DNA of 64,000 bases, taken from positions 78,555 to 142,554 of the forward strand of contig NZ_JALDYX010000007.1 in assembly GCF_024267675.1 (NCBI RefSeq), given 5' to 3'. The notes beneath the pieces were generated by a model. It saw only the letters and a list, made by a program, of their open reading frames with translations, ran no database searches and had not been told where the DNA came from. The DNA comes from Marinobacterium sedimentorum (lineage in GTDB: Bacteria; Pseudomonadota; Gammaproteobacteria; Pseudomonadales; Balneatricaceae). Below are positions 1-8,312 of this stretch, piece after piece (the first letter of the stretch is position 1; each line of letters opens with the position of its first letter). The translations under genes and the position numbers were made by a program.

Positions 1-905
1 AAGTTCTGAGCGCTTTCGTCAGCGGTGGAAATCTGCACCTGGGACAGGAAGGACTTGGCCGCCGGATGCTCTTCCGCAAACTCACGTCCCATCACAGCCA
101 TGACCTTGTCAACTGCGAAGCCGAGGTTCTTGCCCTCGTAGGAGGTGTCTATGTCGTTATTGCCATCGGGCAGATCGGTGTAGGGCACTTCCAGCCAGAC
201 CACGTCTTCACCCTCAACCAGCACACCGGCGATCCACTGTGGCACCCAGGTGAAGTAAAGTACCGGCTTGCCTTCCTTGTAGCGGGCAATGGTATCGGCC
301 ATCAGCGCGAAGTAGGAACCGCGGTTATGAGTCACTGTGTCTTCCAGACCATAGGCCTTGAGGTGATGGTCGATGATCAGTTCGCAGCCCCAGCCCGGGT
401 TGCAGCCTGTGAGATCTGCCTTGCCGTCGTCGTTGGAGTCGAACAGCTTGGCGATTTCAGGCTTTTTCAGGTCGGCAAGGGACTTGATGTCGTATTGCTC
501 AGCGGTTTTCTTGTCGATCAGATAGCCCTGCAGAACACCGGGAATAATACTGCCGGTCTTGATCATGGTCTCGTCGCCACCGGCCTTCTGATAGAAGGTA
601 TCGTGCAGCTTGTCCCACAGGTGCACGCTGAAGTCGGCATCGCCGTAGGACAGTGCCATCATCATGGTGGCGTATTCGGTTTCCTTGGGTTCTTCAACGT
701 CGTAACCCAGCTCCTTCAGGCCGGCTATGGCCACCTCACCGCGAAAACGCTCTTCGGCGATGCTCGGAAAAATCGGCGTTACGGACTCACCCTTGCCGGG
801 CAGCTCGCTGGCCTGGGTTGCACCACTGAGCAACAGGGCGCCGAGGGAAACAGCCGCGGTGATGGTACGAGTGCGGCTAAGAAATGTATCGAGTTGGGTG
901 CGCAT
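1..905 (-). CDS. proX: Glycine betaine/proline ABC transporter substrate-binding protein (ProX), 3'-truncated by window edge
   Basis: Periplasmic binding protein that would deliver glycine betaine or a related compatible solute to the ProVW importer. The ATG at 905-903 opens a frame that stays open to the window edge (301 codons). It begins with a signal peptide ending near ATQA-SELPG. The mature part resembles E. coli ProX: GYLIDKKTAEQYDI, a segment around KLFDSNDDGKADLTGCNPGWG, and RYKEGKPVLYFTW, which supplies aromatic residues of the kind that cage quaternary ammonium groups. It is the last gene of proV-proW-proX on the minus strand, 28 bases after proW. The true C-terminus lies outside the window. 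The exact ligand cannot be read from sequence; a Rieske quaternary-amine oxygenase gene lies nearby. Confidence 0.93.
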   Translation of the reverse strand, partial: MRTQLDTFLSRTRTITAAVSLGALLLSGATQASELPGKGESVTPIFPSIAEERFRGEVAIAGLKELGYDVEEPKETEYATMMMALSYGDADFSVHLWDKLHDTFYQKAGGDETMIKTGSIIPGVLQGYLIDKKTAEQYDIKSLADLKKPEIAKLFDSNDDGKADLTGCNPGWGCELIIDHHLKAYGLEDTVTHNRGSYFALMADTIARYKEGKPVLYFTWVPQWIAGVLVEGEDVVWLEVPYTDLPDGNNDIDTSYEGKNLGFAVDKVMAVMGREFAEEHPAAKSFLSQVQISTADESAQN

Positions 906-933
906 GGGCGTACTCCTGGTTGTGTTTATTGTT

Positions 934-1896
934 TTAAGGATGGGTTCGTACTGTTGTGTTGTTGGTCCCGCGCACGCTGCGGCACAGGCGCACACAGATA
1001 CCGACGGGGCCGCTTTCGTACCAGCGCAGGGTGTTGCTGACATCGGAGCGCTCACCGATGGCCTGGGTCAGGCGATCGAGGAAGATGGCCAGCAATACCA
1101 GGCCCACACCACCGACGGTGGCAAGCCCCATATCCAGACGGCCGATGCCACGCAGCACCATCTGGCCGAGTCCGCCCACGGCGATCATCGAGGCGATCAC
1201 CACCATGGACAGGGACAGCATCAGCGTCTGGTTCAGGCCCGCCATGATGGTGGGCATGGCCAGCGGCAGCTGCACCTTGAACAGCATCTGCCGAGGCGTA
1301 CAGCCAAAGGCGCGGCCGGCTTCCACCTTGTCGTCCGGCACCTGGCGGATGCCCAGGTTCGTCAGGCGCACCAGCGGCGGCAGCGCAAAGATAATGGTCA
1401 CCAGCACACCCGGCACGTTACCGATACCAAACAGCATGACCACCGGTACCAGATAGACGAAGGCCGGCAGTGTCTGCATGGCATCCAGTGCGGGGCGAAC
1501 AAAGCGCTCGGCACGGTCGCTGCGGGCACAGAGAATGCCCAGCGGCACACCGAACAGGGCGCAGAAAAACACCGAAGTGAGTACCAGCGACAGAGTCGTC
1601 ATGGACTCGGACCAGACACCAATCAGGCCCAGGAAAAACAGCGTAATGGCGCAGAACCCCCCCATGCGCTTGCCCGCCAGTTGCCAGCCAAGCAGGCTGC
1701 CCAGCAAAATGCCGATCAGCGGCGGCGGGGACTGCAGGGTGAATTCGATGCCGTTGAGCACCTGGTCAATGGGCCAGCGAATGGCGCGGAAAAAGCCGCG
1801 GAAGTTCTGCACCAGGTAATTAAGTACGGATTCGACCCACTCTCCCAGCGGCAGGTGAAGATACTGAAACGGATCAAGCAAACTGAATTCAGACAT
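934..1896 (-). CDS. proW: Glycine betaine/proline ABC transporter permease (ProW)
   Basis: Inner-membrane permease of a ProU-type importer, 320 residues. After an N-terminal hydrophilic and hydrophobic lead (about residues 1-90) comes the binding-protein-dependent transport domain, with the loop motif [26 protein letters not shown] cut here to its core [12 protein letters not shown] near residue 195. This is the EAA loop that docks on the ATPase. Family members carry the [16 protein letters not shown] segment seen at about residues 140-155. The gene lies 27 bases after proV and 28 before proX, so the three are one transcript. The C-terminal tail after residue 290 is charged and likely cytoplasmic. 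Length is somewhat shorter than E. coli ProW because the N-terminal extension is shorter. Confidence 0.92.
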   Translation of the reverse strand: MSEFSLLDPFQYLHLPLGEWVESVLNYLVQNFRGFFRAIRWPIDQVLNGIEFTLQSPPPLIGILLGSLLGWQLAGKRMGGFCAITLFFLGLIGVWSESMTTLSLVLTSVFFCALFGVPLGILCARSDRAERFVRPALDAMQTLPAFVYLVPVVMLFGIGNVPGVLVTIIFALPPLVRLTNLGIRQVPDDKVEAGRAFGCTPRQMLFKVQLPLAMPTIMAGLNQTLMLSLSMVVIASMIAVGGLGQMVLRGIGRLDMGLATVGGVGLVLLAIFLDRLTQAIGERSDVSNTLRWYESGPVGICVRLCRSVRGTNNTTVRTHP

Positions 1897-1923
1897 CTGA
1901 CGTCCTCTTGAAAACTGGCGGTG

Positions 1924-3105
1924 TTATTGATGGCTCAGCGTCTGCAGCAGCAGGCTTTTGGAGATGGTGCCAAGGAAGGCGCCCTGGCTGTCCAGTACCG
2001 GCAGCGGGTAAGCCGTGTCGGCCACCAGCGTCATCACCTCGTGCAGCGGCGCATCACTGCGAATGCTCAGCGGCTGAGCCACTTTCAGCGCATTCAGCGC
2101 GGCCATGTCCGGCGCCTGCCCGGCGAAGTCGCCACCGGTGACGATACCCTGCAACTGTTCCTGATCATCCACGAGGTAACGGAACTGAATATCGGCGGAG
2201 GCATCCAGCAGACTGACGCTGCCGTTCAGCTTGATCAGGCTGCGCGGGTCTTTGTGGGCAATATCGCCGGCCTTGAGAATCCTGGAGATATCCACACCCT
2301 TGAAGAAGGTTTCGACGTAATCATCCGCCGGATTACTCAGAATGTCCTGCGGCGTGCCGATCTGCACGATGCGCCCGCCCTCCATGATGGCGATGCGATC
2401 GCCAATGCGAATGGCCTCATCCAGGTCGTGGGAGATAAAGATGATGGTGCGTTCCTGTTCCTTCTGCAGCCGGATCAACTCGCCCTGCATCTCGTAGCGA
2501 ATCAGCGGATCCAGCGCCGAAAAGGCCTCATCCATCAGCAGTATGGTGGGGTCGTTGGTCAGTGCCCGGGCCAGACCCACACGCTGCTGCATGCCGCCCG
2601 ACAACTGATGCGGAAAGCTGGCCCCGTGTTCGCCCAGGCCCACCTGGGACAGGGCTTCCTGTGCCCTGGCGTGACGCTCGGCTTCTGCAACGCCGGAGAT
2701 CTCCAGACCGAAGGCGGCATTTTCCAGCACGCTCATATGGGGCATCAGGGCGAAGGACTGAAACACCATGCTCATATCCTTGCGCCTTACATCCAGCAGA
2801 TCCTTGTCGCCCAAGCGGGTAATATCTCGCCCGTTAAGCGCAATACTGCCGGCGGTGGGTTCAATCAAGCGGTTAAGCAGTCGCACCAGGGTGGACTTGC
2901 CGGAGCCCGATAATCCCATGATGACAAAAATCTCGCCTTTGCGGACCGAGAAGCTGGCATCGAAAACACCAATCACCTGACCGGTCTTTTCGAATATCTC
3001 GTTTTTGTCCGCGCCTTTCTCCAGCATTTTCATGGCCGTATCGGGTTCAGCCCCAAATACCTTGTAAACATTTTTAATGCTGAGTATTTCATCTGTGTTA
3101 GTCAT
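1924..3105 (-). CDS. proV: Glycine betaine/proline ABC transporter ATPase with CBS domains (ProV)
   Basis: Cytoplasmic ATPase of the betaine importer, 393 residues. The N-terminal lead (IKNVYKVFGAEPDTAMKML) is characteristic of ProV/OpuAA. Walker A is GLSGSGKST, the signature is LSGGMQQR, and Walker B is ILLMDEAFSALD. After the nucleotide-binding domain a pair of CBS motifs occupies about residues 270-393; in homologues such modules sense ionic strength and switch transport with osmolarity. The start ATG is preceded on the coding strand by GAGGGA about six bases upstream. It is the first gene of proVWX, and the control region lies between 3106 and 3443. I did not find a convincing promoter that can be told apart from the AT-rich background there. 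Confidence 0.95.
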   Translation of the reverse strand: MTNTDEILSIKNVYKVFGAEPDTAMKMLEKGADKNEIFEKTGQVIGVFDASFSVRKGEIFVIMGLSGSGKSTLVRLLNRLIEPTAGSIALNGRDITRLGDKDLLDVRRKDMSMVFQSFALMPHMSVLENAAFGLEISGVAEAERHARAQEALSQVGLGEHGASFPHQLSGGMQQRVGLARALTNDPTILLMDEAFSALDPLIRYEMQGELIRLQKEQERTIIFISHDLDEAIRIGDRIAIMEGGRIVQIGTPQDILSNPADDYVETFFKGVDISRILKAGDIAHKDPRSLIKLNGSVSLLDASADIQFRYLVDDQEQLQGIVTGGDFAGQAPDMAALNALKVAQPLSIRSDAPLHEVMTLVADTAYPLPVLDSQGAFLGTISKSLLLQTLSHQ

Positions 3106-3220
3106 GTATCCCTCGTTTCACTTTTTATTCCGCAGGGTTCATGGCAAAAAATACAACCAACAAAACTTTTACCAAGCCTTGTTACTTGCAATAAACCAGT
3201 ACGTTTTTTGTTATTTGCTA

Positions 3221-3372
3221 TTAACCTGGCTGGCAAATAGGTTCCCTCCCTATTTTCCAGTCACCCCACAAAAACAGGCGCAAGTGCGTGGACGTGCTGG
3301 TGTTTGTGGGTTCGCATTGGCCTGCAGCCAATGATGAAGCATCCCTGCTTCATGTATTAACCGCCGGGTTGA
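3221..3372. repeat. Structured intergenic repeat, copy A (upstream of proV)
   Basis: This block recurs, diverged, at 57727-57965. Shared stretches include ctggctggcaaa, a gcgca-gtgcgtggac stretch (one base differs between copies) and ccctgcttcatgtattaa. In this copy two hairpins are visible. ATTGGC (3316-3321) pairs with GCCAAT (3327-3332). ATGAAGCA (3334-3341) pairs perfectly with TGCTTCAT (3346-3353) across a four-base loop. It lies between the proV start and the end of the EamA gene and has no coding potential. The rest of 3106-3443 is AT-rich and presumably holds the proVWX promoter. Confidence 0.7.
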
Positions 3373-3443
3373 TAAACAATAATTTATGGAGTTACGGGCC
3401 TAACGTCCAACGACATTTGTTGCGTTTAAATCATAACCTTTCG

Positions 3444-4406
3444 TTATGGTGATATTTGGCTGCCACGGCTGCGCGACAGCAGCACGGCCGCAATCACCAC
3501 CATGGCTCCACCGGCGAGCAGTGACGGGGACATTTCCTCGCCAACCAGCAGAATCGCAATGGTCACCGCCACTATGGGCTCCAGAGTCGACAGGGTTGAT
3601 GCATCCGAGGCGCCAATGCGCGGCGAACCACTGACAAAGGTTGCAATCGGCAGGATGGTCGCAAACAGGGCCAGCCCCAGACAGGCCGACCAGCCCAGTG
3701 GCGTCTGCGGCCAGCTGCCACCCTTGAGCCACCAGGCACAACCAAAGGTCAGAGCACCACCGAGCAGAATAACCGTCGCCGAGACCAGCGGATTTTGCGG
3801 CGGCACTCGCGCGGTACCGTAAATGATGGCGGCGCCATAACTCAACGCTGCAAATAGCGCCCAGCCAACACCGACAATATCCCCCTGTATGTGCAGCCCG
3901 GTCGATACCACGACACCGCCACAGGCCAGCAACAGACTCAGCAAGCGGCCGAGGCTGGCGGCTTCGCTCTGGAACAGGATCGCATAGAGCGTGACAAAGG
4001 CCGGAAAGGAAAACATCAGAATCACCGCCAGACTGATCGAGGTACTGCGACTGGCACTGTAATACCCCAGAGCCGACGCCGCGTAACCGATGCCAATCAG
4101 CAATGTCGGTCCCAGCAGGCGGATCGAAGGCAGGCGCACGCGCTTTACCTTTAGCCAGAGAAGCATCATGCCGGCAGCCAGGCTAAAACGGATCAGTAAA
4201 AGCCCAACAGGATCAGCGCCGGCGGCGTAGGCAAAGTGAGCAAAGAAAGGTTGCAGGCCGTAACAAAAGGCGGCCAGGAGCACCAGCGCGAAGCCACGAA
4301 CGTACTCCCGCTGGCTGTTAAGTTCAGTAATTGGGTTCAAAAGTTTGCATCCGCTCAGTCCTGAATGCCACACAGAGATCGGACCCGGGCAGGCAAGCCC
4401 GGGCAC
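3444..4406 (-). CDS. EamA/DMT-superfamily membrane transporter
   Basis: Inner-membrane transporter of the drug/metabolite (EamA) superfamily, with about ten hydrophobic segments arranged as two repeated five-helix EamA domains. Family landmarks include the start of repeat 1 (FALVLLAAFCYGLQPFFAHFA) and LEPIVAVTIAILLVGEE near the C-terminus, where a Pro sits in a helix before a glutamate-rich turn. Substrates of the family are usually metabolites or amino acids exported by antiport; none can be assigned here. The start is uncertain: the longest frame begins at a GTG at 4406 inside a GC hairpin, while GTG at 4373 or TTG at 4340 would put the start closer to the first helix. It lies between the betaine importer and the Rieske oxygenase on the same strand. 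Confidence 0.82.
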   Translation of the reverse strand: MPGLACPGPISVWHSGLSGCKLLNPITELNSQREYVRGFALVLLAAFCYGLQPFFAHFAYAAGADPVGLLLIRFSLAAGMMLLWLKVKRVRLPSIRLLGPTLLIGIGYAASALGYYSASRSTSISLAVILMFSFPAFVTLYAILFQSEAASLGRLLSLLLACGGVVVSTGLHIQGDIVGVGWALFAALSYGAAIIYGTARVPPQNPLVSATVILLGGALTFGCAWWLKGGSWPQTPLGWSACLGLALFATILPIATFVSGSPRIGASDASTLSTLEPIVAVTIAILLVGEEMSPSLLAGGAMVVIAAVLLSRSRGSQISP

Positions 4407-4421
4407 TCGATTACCGTAGAC

Positions 4422-4584
4422 AGGAGGCTGTCCGAGAATACTGGCCGTAGCGAGAGCCTGCTGGCTTGAGCTGGTTTTTGCGGTGTTTTAAGGCGAATAG
4501 TGGTTCTATTTAACGCAAAACAGCACAAAAAACAGCCAAACTCAGGTGGGTCGCAGTAGGTTGAGTATTGTCGGCCAGCCTCCT
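4422..4584. mobile_element. 163-bp palindromic MITE-like element
   Basis: The whole interval folds on itself. The left arm 4422-4500 and right arm 4506-4584 are both 79 bases around a five-base centre (tggtt, 4501-4505). By hand count about 55 of 79 positions pair. The outer 20 bases match best: aggaggctg-ccga-aatac on both ends, two mismatches. It encodes nothing, sits between two genes, and its right end supplies the stop codon of the Rieske gene. Terminal inverted repeats with no transposase are the hallmark of a miniature inverted-repeat element. No clear target-site duplication is visible. Confidence 0.7.
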
Positions 4585-5794
4585 AGTCGGCCAGTTTTTT
4601 CTGCATGGTGGCGCAGTACCAGTCGACGAACTGGCAGACACCATTTTCCGCCAGATCCGAGAAGGGCCCCGGAATATAGGATGGCGAGCTGACGCCCTTG
4701 AAAGTTTCTTCCACCAGCTGACGATCCTGATCATTGGTGGCCAGCCAGACCTTGGTGAGATTATCCAGGTCGTAGTCCTTGCCCTCTTCGGCGGTAGCCG
4801 GCACCAGCCATTTGGTGGTGACCAGGGTTTCACCCGGTCCCAGCGGCAGGATGCGGAAGCTCAGCGCATGATCGCCCAGGAAGTGATTCCAGGTAGAGGG
4901 GTAGCGGAAGTACAGCAGCGCACCGATATTTTCCTCATCAGTGTTATCAAGGCGTCCACTGACCGCGGGCTTGCCGGTCATGGTGTAGCTGACGGCATCC
5001 TTGAACAGCGGAATGCGCGTCATGCGATGGCAACCTGCGGGGTCCATCACCAGCCGACTCGGCAGGCCCGCCGCTTCGCAGCGATCCCAGTAGCTCACAA
5101 GCTCTGGGCTTTCCGCACCGCCGACACCGGCCACGGCCAGGTTTTCCATAAAAGAGTTCAGCAGCTCCGGGTGCGCGCCATCGCAGTGATAGCACTCGCG
5201 ATTGTTCTCGAACACCAGCTTCCAGTTGCCCTTTTCCACCAGGTTGGACTCGAAGGCCACCTTGCAGTTATCCAGGTTGTGGGGCTCGATAAAGGGCGCG
5301 AGATCAGCACGAAACGCGTCAAAATCCGGCGCCTCCGGGGCAACACAGACATAGATGTAACTGTTCACGACCTCACAATGCACCGGCTCCAGGCCATGAT
5401 CATCGGTCTTGAAGTTCTCGCCCATATTGGAGGCAAACAGCAGCTTGCCATCCAGATCATAAGTCCAGCGATGGTAAGGACACACCAGCTTGGCCACCTT
5501 GCCCTGGGCCTGGGAGCAGATACGCGAACCGCGGTGGCGACAGGCATTGTGGAAGGCGCGCACATCACCCTTGGCATCACGCACCACCAGTACCGGATAC
5601 TTGCCGATCTGCAGCGTCAGGTATTCACCGGCCTTGGGAATCTCGAAGCTGTGGCCGGCAAAGATCCACTCCTTGTGCCAGATCTGCTCCAGATCCTGCT
5701 CATACACCTCGGCATCCGAATAAAGCTCGCTACCCAGGGCATGGCGGGGCTTGCGCTGATTGATCAGGGCCAGTGTCTTGGCTTTTGTTGTCAT
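4583..5794 (-). CDS. Rieske non-haem iron oxygenase, quaternary-amine (GbcA-like) type
   Basis: Oxygenase component, 403 residues, expected to hydroxylate and so remove an N-methyl group of a betaine-like substrate using electrons from a reductase. The N-terminal Rieske domain has Cys85-x-His87 and Cys105-x2-His108 for the 2Fe-2S cluster. The catalytic domain has Glu200-x2-His203-x4-His208 (motif NNRECYHCDGAH). The bridging residue is Glu rather than the Asp of aromatic-ring dioxygenases. From knowledge of the families, Glu here is typical of quaternary-ammonium oxygenases such as CntA and GbcA. A GbcB-like reductase at 11295-12404 is the probable partner. The gene diverges from a LysR gene 230 bases away. 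Glycine betaine, proline betaine or hydroxyproline betaine are all possible substrates. Confidence 0.85.
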   Translation of the reverse strand: MTTKAKTLALINQRKPRHALGSELYSDAEVYEQDLEQIWHKEWIFAGHSFEIPKAGEYLTLQIGKYPVLVVRDAKGDVRAFHNACRHRGSRICSQAQGKVAKLVCPYHRWTYDLDGKLLFASNMGENFKTDDHGLEPVHCEVVNSYIYVCVAPEAPDFDAFRADLAPFIEPHNLDNCKVAFESNLVEKGNWKLVFENNRECYHCDGAHPELLNSFMENLAVAGVGGAESPELVSYWDRCEAAGLPSRLVMDPAGCHRMTRIPLFKDAVSYTMTGKPAVSGRLDNTDEENIGALLYFRYPSTWNHFLGDHALSFRILPLGPGETLVTTKWLVPATAEEGKDYDLDNLTKVWLATNDQDRQLVEETFKGVSSPSYIPGPFSDLAENGVCQFVDWYCATMQKKLAD

Positions 5795-5833
5795 TTCCTC
5801 ACTCCAGTCACAGCAGGGCTCGCGGTTATTGTT

Positions 5834-5943
5834 ACGCCGGCGTGGCGCCCTGATCGACAGGGTCTGAATCTGTACCCCGTCTGTCCCCGCGACCTGCTTT
5901 ATGGCAAGCTGCTTTGGGACAGGGCCGTGGCGCCAGCCGGCGT
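5834..5943. other. Long-range inverted repeat in the Rieske/LysR divergent region
   Basis: acgccggcgtggcgccctg at 5834-5852 is largely complementary to the segment at 5920-5943 that ends ggcgccagccggcgt, about 67 bases further on. Either transcript of the divergent pair could fold here; the right arm is followed by ttttta on the plus strand. No known riboswitch class is recognised. The remainder of 5795-6024 turns AT-rich near 6000, where the LysR promoter is expected. Confidence 0.4.
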
Positions 5944-6024
5944 TTTTATCAGTGCAACCAGTCTAGAAGCGCCCCCGCAGCGGGCAAAACGACTTTTTAT
6001 CAAGGTTTTTAAATACGTATCGTT

Positions 6025-7008
6025 ATGGTTAAACACGCAGAGCCGGACAAAGTATTGGTAAAAATGCCCTCACTCAGAGCAGTGAGGTCATTTGTGGCGG
6101 CCGCCAAGTACCAGAATTTCACCCGTGCGGCCGAAGCCCTGTGCGTTACCCAGGCGGCCATCAGCCGGCAGATTCGTGAACTCGAAGCCAGCCTTGGCAT
6201 CGAGTTGTTCAAACGTTCCGGGCGCGCGGTGGAGCTGACCGAAGCCGGCGCCATCTTCTACGATGCGGCCTACCTGTCCTTCGTCAATATCGCCCAGGCC
6301 GCCGAACGCGTGCAGGGGCTTGGCAGCAGCAAGAAAATGCTGACGATCTGCTGCACGCCGGCCTTTTCCGCGCTCTGGCTGTCCCGTCGCCTGCCGGCAT
6401 TTTTCACCGCCAACCCGGATATCGACCTCAATGTCGTGACCACTGAAAACTTCCTGCAAATGGAACCCGGCGTCGCGCCGGATGTATTCATCAACAAGGT
6501 CGCCGACCCCCGCGAGGGCTACCACTCCATTGCCCTCTTCCATGACCTGATCTATCCGATCTGCACCCCCGAATACCTGCGCCAGCACCCTGAAGTAGCG
6601 AGCCTTGAGGGGCTGCGCGATAGCGTGCTGCTGAACCTGAGCCCCTACGGCCGCTCCCAGGTGGCAGAACACCTGGACTGGAATGTCTGGTTCTCGTTTT
6701 TCAAGATAGGCGCCAACGCCCGCATTGATGACAGCTATCACCTGTTCAATGCCAACGACTACAACATGCTGATTCAGATGGTGCTGAACAACCAGGGCGT
6801 GACCCTGGGCTGGCATCACCTGGTAGCGCCTCTGCTGGCCGACGGGCGCCTGGTGGCGCCGGTTACACAGGTGGTGGAGCTGAAGGAAAAACTGCATTAC
6901 CTGACCTATGCCGACAACAAGACCAACAATGAAGCCTTTTGCCTGTTCCGCAACTGGATGCTCGCCTGCGTAGAAGAAGAGCGAACCGTTGTGCCACCGG
7001 CCGAGTAG
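6025..7008 (+). CDS. LysR-family transcriptional regulator (GcvA-like)
   Basis: DNA-binding regulator of 327 residues. The winged helix-turn-helix spans about residues 16-75 (SLRAVRSFVAAAKYQNFTRA, then CVTQAAISRQIREL), followed by a linker helix and a periplasmic-binding-protein-like effector domain. The TQAAISRQIR recognition helix places it near GcvA and the regulators found beside gbc and other amine-catabolism genes. It diverges from the Rieske oxygenase and stands 396 bases before the lyase operon, so it probably controls both. ATG at 6025 gives a 13-residue lead; an internal ATG at 6064 is an alternative start. A 15-base palindrome at 7254-7268, downstream of the gene, is a candidate binding site. 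Confidence 0.9.
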   Translation: MVKHAEPDKVLVKMPSLRAVRSFVAAAKYQNFTRAAEALCVTQAAISRQIRELEASLGIELFKRSGRAVELTEAGAIFYDAAYLSFVNIAQAAERVQGLGSSKKMLTICCTPAFSALWLSRRLPAFFTANPDIDLNVVTTENFLQMEPGVAPDVFINKVADPREGYHSIALFHDLIYPICTPEYLRQHPEVASLEGLRDSVLLNLSPYGRSQVAEHLDWNVWFSFFKIGANARIDDSYHLFNANDYNMLIQMVLNNQGVTLGWHHLVAPLLADGRLVAPVTQVVELKEKLHYLTYADNKTNNEAFCLFRNWMLACVEEERTVVPPAE

Positions 7009-7253
7009 ACCCACACAAACACATAGCCGTAACTTCAACGCTGAAAGGCCGGTTGGTACCCCAGGGACGCATTGCGAGAATGCTGACTGCAGGCTGCTCT
7101 GCAGCAAAGCGCGTAGCGCCCAAAACCCGGACAATAGCCAGCCAACGCCACTCAGGGTGGCTCCCTTTGCACGCCGCTCAGCGGGGCCGGTAGATACCTA
7201 TTCGCAGAGCTACACCGCCGGCGTCAGGAGCAGGTTTCGTCCCCATTGTGCTG

Positions 7254-7268
7254 ATAACCTATGGTTAT
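7254..7268. promoter_or_regulatory. Perfect palindrome ATAACC-tat-GGTTAT, candidate LysR operator
   Basis: A 15-base inverted repeat lies about 135 bases before the DapA-family gene. Its half-site and symmetry fit the T-N11-A plan of LysR boxes and resemble the ATAACC-N4-GGTTAA box described for PcaQ in rhizobia. It most likely serves the LysR protein encoded just upstream, though PcaQ cannot be excluded. The rest of 7009-7403 is GC-rich up to about 7240 with no gene I recognise, then AT-rich into the start of the operon. Confidence 0.5.
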
Positions 7269-7403
7269 GCTATTTGCGATAAAAAGGTTGATTGTGGCTT
7301 TTCCACTCCCCTCTTAAAATTTTCCCATCCGCGATTTATCAGGTCTGGACCTTTTAATCTCGCGCCAACTCGGACACGACAATCATAACGAAGGTTAAAT
7401 AAT

Positions 7404-8312
7404 ATGCACTTCGAAGGAATTTACACGCCAGTCATTACTCCGTTTAAAGCAGACTACTCCATCGATTACGATGCCTATGCAGCACAAGTACAGTTTCTGC
7501 TTGAGTCCGGCGTTCATGGCCTTATGATTGGTGGCACCACGGGTGAATATTATGTAGAAAGCCACGAAGAGCGTGTTGAATTACTGAAAATTGCACGCCA
7601 GGTCTGCGGCAATAATCTACAGATCATCTTCGGAACCGGATCAATCGACCCAGCAGCATCACTGAAACTGGCAGAATCTGCGGTCAAACATGAAGCCGAT
7701 GTTATTCTGGTTGCAACGCCTCCCTATTCACTGCCGACTCAGCAGGAATTGGCACAGCATGCGCTGAGCATTGACCGGGCAGCCAACCTTCCAATCATGC
7801 TTTATAACTATCCTGACCGGATGGGTATAAACATGGAAGCCGAGTTCTTTGACCTGATTTCCGAGTCGGCAAACTTCTGCAGCATTAAAGAGAGTTCGGG
7901 AGATATCAACCGTCTGCATATGCTAATGAACGACTACCCCAAAATTCAGGTTGCCTGCGGTATGGATGATCAGGCACTGGAGTTCTTTGCCTGGGGCGCC
8001 AAAAGCTGGGTCTGCGCCGGCTCCAACTTCCTGCCCAAAGAACATATTGCGCTCTACAACGCCTGTGTTCTGGAAAACGACTTTGCCAAGGGTCGCCGGA
8101 TCATGGCAGCGATGATGCCACTGATGAGCGTGCTTGAGCAGGGCGGAAAATTTATTCAGAGCGTCAAGCACGGCGTAACGCTGGATGGGCGCTTCGCCGG
8201 TGAAGTGCGCAAGCCCCTGCTGGGTCTGAGCGAGCAGGAAAAGACCGCCATGGCTCAGGTGGTTAAGGAATTGAAACTGAATATCGCTGACATTGTGTCG
8301 GAGGCCAAGTAA
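7404..8312 (+). CDS. DapA/N-acetylneuraminate lyase family aldolase or deaminase
   Basis: Class I aldolase-family enzyme, 302 residues, with a TIM barrel that forms a Schiff base with a 2-oxo acid. The GGTTGE motif near residue 46 binds the substrate carboxylate. Tyr in MLYNYPDRMG (about residue 134) and Lys in CSIKESSGD (about residue 159) match the catalytic pair. Members include dihydrodipicolinate synthase, sugar-acid aldolases and the hydroxyproline-pathway deaminase; biosynthetic DapA is unlikely in this setting. It is followed by an aldehyde dehydrogenase whose ATG shares one base with the stop (TAATG). A 2-oxo acid cleaved to pyruvate plus an aldehyde, or a pyrroline deaminated to a semialdehyde, would suit that neighbour. 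The gene is visibly less GC-rich than the flanking LysR and oxygenase genes. Confidence 0.82.
   Translation: MHFEGIYTPVITPFKADYSIDYDAYAAQVQFLLESGVHGLMIGGTTGEYYVESHEERVELLKIARQVCGNNLQIIFGTGSIDPAASLKLAESAVKHEADVILVATPPYSLPTQQELAQHALSIDRAANLPIMLYNYPDRMGINMEAEFFDLISESANFCSIKESSGDINRLHMLMNDYPKIQVACGMDDQALEFFAWGAKSWVCAGSNFLPKEHIALYNACVLENDFAKGRRIMAAMMPLMSVLEQGGKFIQSVKHGVTLDGRFAGEVRKPLLGLSEQEKTAMAQVVKELKLNIADIVSEAK

Noticed and set aside
3444..3448. CATAAC-ctttc-GTTATG palindrome (3432-3448) as an operator
   Set aside because: It overlaps the stop codon end of the EamA gene and has no promoter role there.
6088..7134. 348-codon open frame antisense to the LysR gene
   Set aside because: Low-complexity Gly/Val/His-rich translation with no family features; the LysR protein on the other strand is clear.
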